From Enoplolaimus lenunculus (taxonomy: Eukaryota; Nematoda; Enoplea; Enoplida; Thoracostomopsidae), in NCBI GenBank assembly GCA_030248215.1, contig JASANG010000724.1:99460-163459 (forward strand): 64,000 nucleotides of DNA, written 5' to 3'. Of this stretch, positions 54,947-64,000 are shown in pieces. A program made the position numbers and the translations under genes. Numbering within the stretch: the stretch's first letter is position 1; each line of letters starts with the position of its first letter. Under the pieces are notes generated by a model. That model was not told the DNA's origin. It saw nothing but the letters and a program-made list of their open reading frames with translations, and ran no database searches.

Positions 54947-57010
54947 TGCTTCCGCACGTCCACTACGATACCTTAAACTAGCAATACACTAAGTCACTAG
55001 CTCACACCGTATAAAATCAATGTAAACTACCAAGTGACAATCAAACCCCAAACTCCGTGAAACTTCCACCCTCCAGTTATCACCAGAAAACCAGCAAAAG
55101 CTAGCCTTGACCAAACCCCAGAAAAAATCCAAAAACTCCCAAGACCCCGTTACAACATCCCCGCTTTCCCCGAAATCCCCTGGTACTGACTGTAGGTTCC
55201 GCGCTCTATGCGCTTAGATTGCCAAAACTTCTTAACACAGGATCACCGTATGTTCACATAGAGCTACCGAATAACGCCAATCAATCAACTTGCTAAATTG
55301 CAAAACACCACAATTCATAGTTTCATAACGATAGAATGATTTTGGAGGTTGGCTAGCACAGCCTCCATGTTTATTTGATTTGCAGATTTTTGAGTGGTTT
55401 TGGAAGTCTCGGACACTCACCAAAGCCGGTTTCTATATGGAATAACACTCACAACAACAACCACAATATACGCGCACATGTCATGATGACAAACCGGTAG
55501 GTATGCAAATTTACCAACAATGGGGGGTGGGGTGGCCAGCCCCAAAATCATTCTAGTACCTGGCAATGTTGAAATTGTTGTGTTTTTTGTTCTTAGCGGT
55601 TTTCAGATTTAATGCGTCATCCATTTTATCGTGTGCCCGCGGGGAAAATGACGCACCAAGTACGGTTTGAAAAACGCTCAAGAAGAAAAATAATTGAAAA
55701 AATCAGAGAAAAGAACAACAAACCACAGAAATAAAAATAATACCACAAAAAAAAAGACGCAGAGAAAAAATAAAAAAAAAAAAAAAAAAATCAAAAAAAA
55801 AAAACACACCACAGGGAAGGACCGACCCCCGGAAGAAAGGGGAGGAGAAAGAAAAAAAAAAAAAAGAAGCGACAGACAACCAAAAACGAAATCAGAGGAG
55901 TAAAGAGGAAAAAAAAAATATAAAAGAATTTACATTTGTAAGAAAGGGAAAGAAGAGGAAGTATAGGAAACAAACAAATAAAAAAAAGAAGCATAAATAC
56001 AAATTAACCTCTTCGCTGCGCCGAAGCCAAAAAAACTTCTAACCCACACCCAAAAGCCACAACACAAGGCAAAACAAATAAAAACACAAGGTTACTAAAC
56101 GAATTCAAAGGAATTTTAACATTCAATACAGAAAAAATAGGTGACAAAGAAGATATAAGAGAAATAGAAATGTAAAGAAAATATCAACTTTTAACGTATA
56201 ACGCTAAAGAGCAGGCGAAAATAAAAGCGCAAGTAAAATAAATAATAAAAGTAAATTTAAATTAAAAAAAATATTAAATTAGAAAAAAAAAACAAATAAA
56301 ATATAATTAAAAAATAATAAACATCACATCTCATATACTAACAAAATCATCCTCAATACACAACAAACAAATAACCGACACCAACCAAAACAAAACCAAG
56401 ACCACAAACCCCACAACACCACGCAACCACAAACACCACCCCACAACTCCACCCACCCAACACCACCACAAAATAAACTTAAAAACACATAACAATCAAA
56501 ACAAACAAACAACAAACAAACAAAAAAAATACAACACAAAAAAAAAAAAAAAACTAAACTAAAAACAACCAAACTAAGCGGTTTTTGGCAATTTATTGGA
56601 GTTAGTGCAGTGTATTGGATTATGAGTGAAATTAAGTTAAGTGTCAACTGATTTAAGTCACGGTAGCTCAATGTGAGCATACGGTGAAGCTGCAGTTCAG
56701 GTTTGTTGGAGCATGGAGCGCATAGCGCGGAGCCTACGGGCATACCGGGGGAAATGGGGAAATCAAGTAACTGGGGAATGTTGTAACTGGGTTCTTGGAG
56801 AGTTATTTGGAGTTTTCTGGGGATAGTTAATTCTCGAGGGTCTAGTTTTGGCTGGTTTTCTGGGGATTTGTGGTGTTTTATACGGTAACGTGGGGAATTT
56901 CACGGAATTGTGGGGTTGCGTCACGTTGCGTACATTTGTATATTTTACGGTGTGAGTTATTGACCTAGTGGAATAACATTATAGGATATCGTATTTGACG
57001 TGCGGCAAGG
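54947..57010. mobile_element. Foldback element with long inverted terminal repeats and an A-rich, nearly G-free interior
   Basis: The left arm 54947-55315 (CACGTCCACTACGATACC; CTGACTGTAGGTTCCGCGC; GATCACCGTATGTTCACAT) is inverted at 56580-57010 (GCGGAGCCTACGGGCATAC; ATGTGAGCATACGGTGAAG; GGATATCGTATTTGACGTG). Between lie an A-rich, purine-biased stretch (55680-56330) and an A/C-only-like stretch (56330-56575). A partial relative of the left arm is at about 62985-63260. No credible ORF. Confidence 0.7.
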
Positions 57011-58947
57011 AACAAGGTCAGCAACTAAGCATATTACTTGTATTGGTACCTGTGCTTTACTCGACTTGTTTTAACTTGCAGTGTTTGGAGGGAATAAAAG
57101 GGGAACACGACTGCATTACTAAACCAGAGCAAAGTAGCGTCATTGAAAAGCGGACTCAACGCGCAGAGTTGGTGATTTTGAAAGGTCCAGGAAATCACGA
57201 CGTATTTACACGCTCAAGTACCTACTGTAGCGGAGAAGACGACAGCGACAGATCCTTAATTTATATTTATTTATTTATACCAGAAACCACTCCCTTAACC
57301 ATCGTTAACGATTTGCCAATTCTATTGTATAATAATAATATTTTAGTCAATTGTTTCGGCGCTGAAAATATCGAGTTCACAATTTATCGGTAAAGCAACT
57401 GAGCTGACAACAAAATCCCAACGAAAGGTAAAAAAAAATTTGGACTCAAAAATGTTTTGTACGCGTTCAGTTGTTCAAAACAACCAGTATTCAGAGTGAT
57501 ATAAACGAGCGTTGTTATCGCTGATTGTTCATAAATGTAATCATACTTTGACAGTTCAATGGAACAAATTTCAAAATAAATGCGATAAAGTTTGTAAAAG
57601 CTGTTACGTCGATCCATAGCTCCGCGCTTCGAACAGATACCAGATCTTTGATGTTTATGCAATTTTAGGAACTGATATTTTTTGCTTCATCTATATATGC
57701 TGCTATTTGTCGCATTGTAGAATGTTTGAAAGTCGTAACTTTGCGATGATGCTAATCTGGCGCGATTCGTAACAGACGCAAAACAAGCGTTATACCTGTG
57801 TATACATCAACGAAAAACTTGCCAGTTTGTTTTATATCAGATATGTTTTTGTTCATAACAGATACACTTTTAGGTAAAGTTTAACTTCAAAGCAGAATTT
57901 GTTTTTGAACCAAGTAGTAAAATTGAACAGGATTCCGCAAATTCAGATGGGTTTCAAACTTGTATGCTTTTCGAGCGCTCAGTACCAGTAAAAACGAAGC
58001 GTTCGTCCGTTGTTCTAGTTCTGTGCAACGACAGCTTTTACGCCGTTCGAAATTTGAAAGTTTTAGCTTAGTATTTTTTATAATTCGCTTCCAAAGTAGC
58101 ATTACTGTAGAAAAAATTTACACCAAAGCGTTTATTTAACAACTAGAACACATCAGCAGATGCAATTTTACACTTTACATCCGGTCGTATAACCAAAAAC
58201 TGTGTATGGAGGTTAAAACAAAAGTTATAAGCGGCTTAAATTTTTCTAAAATATTGCTTTTTGAAGCTAATGATGTACATTTATGCAAGTGCGCTTTTTA
58301 AACATGAACCACGTATCAGTATCCGCTGCGGTATCACATAGGTTTTTCTGGTATTTCGAATTTAAAACTTAACTTCAAGTGTTCTTGCTTTGGACGAAAT
58401 TATGTTATCTTTATAAGTATTTTTACAATTATTATTTGCTTATCGTGCAGGTTTGGGTTCCAACGTAGCTTGTAAATGAGCCTAGTATTATGTCGTAGCC
58501 ACGGCACCGGTTCTGTAATATCAATGACATGGCGTACCAGAGTAATAATTGACGAGACGAATAGTCCCCAAGAAATGCTTTGGATTCGCTAAATATCAGT
58601 CACTTTAATCTCTGTATCTGCTTGCTATTTGACTCAATTCAAAAAGTTGTCCCGTACTGCGAGAAATGAAGCTGATAAACATTTAATATTAACAGTAAAT
58701 AGACGATAAACGATAGATCTGTCTAAGGTTTTGCAATGCACTGTAGAACCACTACTAATTTGCCTGTTTCCGACTGTTGAAAACAGATATTTTCATATTT
58801 TCCTAGAACTCACCCATGTTCTTAAAATATTAAAACGAGGGTTCGACCACATCGTAGGAAACGTATACCAGCTGAAAAAAGGTATCGGTTGTTAATGTGA
58901 AAACATCAAACTCAAAACGCGCAACATTAATTGTTGAAAAGCTTTGG

Positions 58948-60716
58948 CCAGTGTAAAGATTAGGGGCGGAAAGCTTTATGCGGGAGCGCCATTGTAGAGA
59001 AAGCTAAAGCTTTAGATATAGTTTTTGCTTAGGCTTACGCGTATGCCGAGTTCTCGTTATAACTGGGGCAGGCCGGAATACGTTTTGTCTATGTTGATTC
59101 GACGTCAACAATTCTAAAATCGTACTGAATATAACATGATATTATGCAGGACAATGTCATTAGTGTGCTCTAATAATATAATAAAAAGTCAGATAGTGTA
59201 GCTTTAAGTGATTTCGAATGCTGAATAAACTTCTATGTTTCTGTTTCTGACGGAAATTTTGCTTAAATATATTCCCAAGCACAAATAATTCAACCTTCAA
59301 ATTTTAGTATCATATGATTTTCTACAGAACATTCAGGCTAGTTTACCACAACATTGCTGCAAAAGAGTGATTGCGCCTTTTAACTCTCCCGACTGTTGCC
59401 AAAAACAGACCAAAAAGCGATACTTAACCGCTCTTACATTATCTGTTGTGGATGCAGACATTTCAGGGTCACAAACATACGATCCTGCATTTTCTTGACC
59501 TCCAAGCATATGTATCGTAGTTGAACCGAACGTATTTCTTTGGGGCACCAAGGAATTATGGAACCCCGTTCTAATCTGTTTTAAATTTCCCGCGGTCACT
59601 CCTCCGGCTTGATTCACCTTAAACAAACACAGCTGTATGTGTTTTTCTTTTTCAGCAACCTAGCTGGTTGCTTCATTGTTTTTCTTTCTGGTTTTCGGAT
59701 CTCTTGGTTTCCCTTTCTTTTTTCTTTCTTTGCATTTATGCTGAAACGTAACTTTTTGGGCCAGTTACTCGAACTAGATTCTCTTTTGCACCATTTCCTT
59801 TCTTTTCCAAAGGTTTTCGAAATTTATGCAAATTTCAAATCTTATTATGAACATTAAGCTTATGATTCGCCAAAACTTTTGGGTATAAAAGCGCGCAAAC
59901 CTTACGTGTAGCAGCGCAGTTGTCAAATTTTTCACAAATTGTTGCCTTCCGGATATAGCATTGCGCTCGGTTTAATAACTGTTTTGTTTGTTTCAATAGT
60001 TTTTTCGTTTATTTGATAGCTTAATAAATTTTATTATTTATACTTAGTCTAATAGGTTCACCAGCATGTGAACCTACTGCATTTAAAAAATAATAAACCA
60101 TTAGTAATTATGTTAGAACGTCGTTGTGGCAGCGATGCAGTCCGTACGTATCGCAGCAGCTTGTTATGTGTCGGACTGTTTAACGCAGCGCTTACGTTTA
60201 GGGTGCTTTGTTTTACCCTGCGGTTTCTGCTAGTCATCGTAACGTGGGCTTGAGCCCATCGCCCTTGATAATCACTCACGCTGGTATTTTAGCGTATAAA
60301 GTGGTGATTGCATATGTCTGAGGATACGCGACACCTCACGTGCGATGACTTTCGGATGGTCCTACCCCAGTCACGGGCCTAGATCTTCTGCTATCTGAAC
60401 TTGCTAAACTTATCATCATAAGCCTTAAAGTAGCCGAGGGTAGGTGGCTTTCAAAACTTTTAGGCTCAGACTTGCAGACATTTTCAAACATGTTATCGAT
60501 ATTACCGGACTTTATTCCGATTATTGTCACACCAGGATGGCAGACAATTCAAATTTTTTGAATTTGACATTGTATCAACGTGCGACAAAACGTTACCCAC
60601 TATTGCAATAGGAACAAAACGTGCTCCAGGTTGCCCCAGTCATAACGTGACCCCGCAATAGTGTTAAGAATATGCGTATAGTACTGTTACGGTCTTGTTC
60701 TTTACACTGGCGGAAA
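58948..60716. mobile_element. TTAGGC-bearing MITE (T family) split by a larger insertion
   Basis: The left half 58948-59045 (GGCCAGTGTAAAGATTAGGGG ... GCTTAGGCTTACGCGTATG) and the right half about 60662-60716 (AAGAATATGCGTATAGTACTG ... TTCTTTACACTGG) together make one ordinary T element. The 1.6-kb insertion between them is listed separately. Confidence 0.6.
59046..60652. mobile_element. 1.6-kb element with GTTATAAC-TGGGGCA inverted ends, nested in a T-family MITE
   Basis: Left end CTCGTTATAACTGGGGCA and right end TGCCCCAGTCATAACGTG are inverted with few mismatches. The same ends bound 41834-42450. The interior has a TATA-like GGGTATAAAAGCGCG at 59880-59894 and a 97-codon minus-strand ORF at 59333-59626 whose product I do not recognise. 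Superfamily not assigned. Confidence 0.5.
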
Positions 60717-60839
60717 CTATTAGATCTAAAGATTTAGTATATTTTTCGTGACGCCCATTTGCAGCTTTACGCTTTGAATGCAAAATTACACACCTGATAT
60801 TGAGATGGTGGGAAGAAATTTACTAAATTATGCGCCTAA

Positions 60840-61448
60840 AAAATCTCACAATTACTGATCAGGCTGTTACAACCTTAACATCGATTTATCTGTTTTTAAC
60901 AGAAAACTCAAATTGCAGACACAAACTTGGTTTTGAGCATGTAAGCTACGTCACAATCAGTTTGTCTTTATTCCCACAGTAAATCGAAGTTGATCTCTTC
61001 TAAACATTTTGTCACCATGCGGCTCCACCCGTCACCGTACCGGAACCTCACAATTACTGATCAGGCTGTTACAACCTTAACATCGATTTATCTGTTTTTA
61101 ACAGAAAACTCAAATTGCAGACACAAACTTGGTTTTGAGCATGTAAGCTACGTCACAATCAGTTTGTCTTTATTCCCACAGTAAATCGAAGTTGATCTCT
61201 TCTAAACATTTTGTCACCATGCGGCTCCACCCGTCACCGTACCGGAACCTCACAATTACTGATCAGGCTGTTACAACCTTAACATCGATTTATCTGTTTT
61301 TAACAGAAAACTCAAATTGCAGACACAAACTTGGTTTTGAGCATGTAAGCTACGTCACAATCAGTTTGTCTTTATACCCACAGTAAATCGAAGTTGATCC
61401 CTTCTAAACATTTTGTCACCATGCGGCTCCACCCGTCACCGTACCGGA
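60840..61448 (+). repeat. 202-bp tandem triplication
   Basis: Three almost identical copies beginning CTCACAATTACTGATCAGGC at about 60844, 61046 and 61248; the unit includes ACCCGTCACCGTACCGGAAC. A 64-codon frame is repeated in the copies but has no domain I recognise. An H-family right end (AAGTATAGCGCAACC, TTTA) follows at 61519-61533, so the array may be the inside of an H-family element whose left end I cannot find. Confidence 0.88.
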
Positions 61449-62574
61449 ACGCACATGTATTTACGCATGACACATCATATTAATCTAAATTAATCTTTTA
61501 GGTGCGACGCCACAACACAAGTATAGCGCAACCTTTACTGTTGTTCAAGAACAAAAACTATCATTTAGTGCTGTGACAATAGTATTTTTGTTGAGTTTGC
61601 TGTACAATTTTTCTAATGCAAAATCGCTTACAACCACAGCTTCAGAATTTAAAAATTCAAATTTCAAGTTCAAGTATCATGCGATATTTAACAGGACAAT
61701 TTGGGTATGTTACGTCAAGTATACAGACACTTTGAAAATATAACATATAGCCAGTTACTGTGGAAATATCTGCATTGGTTTAACCACTTTAACAATATGA
61801 CTGAACCTGTGGGTGCCATGGCTGCGACATACAGGTTTAAGTATGTATTTTCGTTAAAATTTCATGATATATTGTTAGGAAACTTACATGAAAGTATAAA
61901 CATGTTTGATATAAAATGGTTTAAAATTTTCACATTCTCGGCTAGGCGAAACCGATTAGAACACTAGAGCAATGCCGAATTCGAAGGCAAAACTGTGTAG
62001 TTTTTCAACGCGGGTTATAAACAGCAAAAATATCAATTGTTTCGCGCAGAAAAATGGCTGCGTTGACTTGTTCCCCTTCCGATAGATTCGCTGGATGGTT
62101 TCTATTAACCTATTTTAAACTAAACAATAACATTCATTTGACAGATTTCATAAACCATTCTCCCATTTTGTGCTCATGCTCGCTATTCACATTACAACAA
62201 TTTATGCTGAACGTCGAATCAACATGAACAAAACGTATTCCGAGCTGCCGCAATTATAAACATGAACGTCACATTACAAGTTCTCACTGCAAAAACTACC
62301 ACATGTGATTAAGACATTAATGCTACGTTGCCACATATGAGTTCATGCATTCTTGGTTTGACAGTTTTGATGTTTACTTACCAATTTATTTTGTTATCGG
62401 TTAAGTGAAGCATAACGCCGATTTTGCATGTTGATTACTGGTTCAACCTTGATTGAAATATTATGAATTCGAACCATTGCAGCTTTTACGTTTGACCTAT
62501 TCTATTTTTTGGGCATTCACTCATGACGGTAAATATCCTAAAATGTGTGTAGCATCTGTCGCCAACAAGTCATG

Positions 62575-63730
62575 TGTCTTCTAACTAGCAAACTGCTGAA
62601 ACTACAGCTCCAATACTCAATACGGTAGTTTTTTTGCAGCAAGAACCCGCAGCTACAACGTGCACGAGTTCCTTGCACCTGCAAGTATTTGCAAGGAAAT
62701 ATCATTTTTATTTATGAATCTTGACATAAATTTGTATGAATAATTTGCAGACGACTGCAATAAGTATGAAGCATAAGTTATAAAATATCAGATCTGCCAA
62801 TGATGGTGAATTACTTCGACTTGCAAGGTTATTCACGCGTATAAATTAAATTCTTCGCGCATATTCCTCATTGTGAATAGTTCGTGATTCTGTTTGCTTA
62901 TCCTAATCACCAACTCCGCGTTTAAGTTCGTGTTCCAATAACGCTAACTAACTCTGGTTCGGTAATGGAAACGTTTTTGCCTCTTTAATCACACAAGTAT
63001 CGTAACAGACACAAACAAGGCAGTAAATACGAATAATAAGACTTAGTAGCCGACATGATTCTGTGCTACGATGCCGAAAGTTCCTTTCTTAGATGTTTCC
63101 GCACTTACAGACCAATCCCCAGAAAACAAATTAAAACTAGCGTCGCTAGAATTAACTTAACCTCACAAAACCTAACAACTTCCACCAAAATCCAGTAAAA
63201 GCATCATCAGGCCTCATGAAATAAACCCAGGCACTGCCCGTAGGCTCCGCGCACTATGGGCCCAGGCGTGGGTACGAAATCTGGACCCCCGAATTTATTC
63301 AGGTGACCGAACTTGCACATGCAAGTTGCATGTGCATGTTTTAGCCCTATTAACACGTGCAACTTATTGCAGCGAGAATTTGCAGCCATAACTTACACGA
63401 AATACTTGCAGTTTCAAGATTTCCAAAGAAGCATCACTTTAAAGCCCTATTCACACGTGGAAGATTTTGCAGCCAAACTCGCAGCTGGAACTTGCACGGG
63501 TTTCTTGCAGCTGCAATTATTTTCAAAAACACGTCATTTCCATCCTGGCTCTTGACATGAATTTGTATGAATAATTTGCAGACGACTGCAATAAATGTCA
63601 AGCATAAGCTTTAAATTGTTACTTCAGGTGATGTCGATGAATTAATTCAACTTGCAAGACTATTCATACCTAATAATTCTTCGTGTATTTTCAGCATGAA
63701 TAAATTTCAGCTACAAGTTCTTCGAGTGAA
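62575..63730 (+). repeat. Two direct copies of a TTGCACGTG/TTGCAGCTG-type dispersed repeat (L family)
   Basis: The block TTGTATGAATAATTTGCAGA + CGACTGCAATAA, then AACTTGCAAGACTATTCA-like sequence, occurs at about 62728-62850 and again at 63560-63680, each preceded by CACGTGCAA / TTGCAGCTGCAA motifs. A third start is at 63915-64000 and runs off the window. Class unknown. Confidence 0.6.
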
Positions 63731-64000
63731 TTTTTAACAAATCATATGTAAGGAACATTCATTCGTAAAGATGGGTTTACTCAAAATGACTTGATATGAA
63801 ACGCAATGATAACGATGCAATTTCTTATTTAGTACTTAAAAATTGAACAGTAATCTCGTCACTATCGGCGTCGGTTGCGAAATATCAAATAAGTTTGATA
63901 ATTTATTCATACTTTTTGAATAAAGCCCTACGTGCATTGTGTTTGCCGCAAAAACTTGCACGTGCAACTTGCATGAGCAAGTTAGGTCATAAAATAACCT

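Larger units (their letters stand above)
53915..64000. other. Right-hand region without a recognisable gene
   Basis: It holds a foldback element, a nested element, a 202-bp triplication and TTGCACGTG repeats, listed separately. Three single ORFs (54305-54595 plus, 56995-57393 plus, 59333-59626 minus) could not be joined to other exons or assigned. The stretches 57400-58940 and 61540-62570 show nothing I recognise. Confidence 0.55.

Noticed and set aside
55694-55903. Lys-rich 69-codon ORF
   Set aside because: It is the translation of the A-rich interior of the foldback element.
56995-57393. 132-codon plus-strand ORF (LQCLEGIKGEHDCITKPEQ...)
   Set aside because: It starts within the arm of a foldback element, ends in AT-rich low-information sequence, and matches no domain I know; an exon cannot be excluded.
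60990-61386. Repeated 64-codon ORFs beginning MISSKHFVTMRLH
   Set aside because: They follow the 202-bp triplication, do not use typical exon borders and match nothing I recognise.
61701-61967. 88-codon plus-strand ORF
   Set aside because: The first half is protein-like (LLWKYLHWFNHFNN), but there is no acceptor, partner exon or family match.

Overview
This is a window of an AT-rich animal nuclear genome: spliced genes with GT-AG introns, TTTCAG/TTTTAG acceptors, AATAAA poly(A) signals and dense short repeats. Many repeats carry TTAGGC-type hexamers. That hexamer is the nematode telomere repeat, but here it lies inside dispersed mobile elements, so it does not place the organism; I would say only 'invertebrate metazoan, phylum undetermined'.

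Three protein genes can be assembled exon by exon with consistent splice phases. (1) 565-3499, plus strand: the last six exons of NUP54, the central-channel nucleoporin; its N-terminal FG part lies left of the window. (2) 16437-37532, plus strand: a 13-exon gene of about 1,374 codons whose scattered conserved blocks match the ITPRID/KRAP (SSFA2) family of IP3-receptor-interacting proteins. A second, phase-compatible first exon lies at 19218-19332. (3) 53678-40877, minus strand: a complete 10-exon astacin metalloprotease with signal peptide, short propeptide, full zinc site and a C-terminal ShKT-like domain. Genes 2 and 3 are convergent, with about 3.3 kb between them.

Nearly everything else is repeats. 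They include: a TTAGGC-bearing palindromic MITE; a GC-rich MITE with GGGTGGCGCTATAC ends and TTA target duplications (PIF/Harbinger-like); a CACTGTAAATT-ended MITE with TT/TA duplications; two hAT-like MITE families with 8-bp duplications; several minisatellites (53 bp x 23, 30 bp x 34, 20, 40, 62 and 202 bp units); a head-to-head pair of decayed Penelope-like retroelement fragments forming a giant inverted repeat in astacin intron 1; a near-perfect hairpin 44 bp upstream of the astacin start codon; and a foldback element (about 54947-57010) with a nearly G-free interior. From 53.9 kb to the right end I see no gene I can name. The window shows no direct functional link between the three genes.
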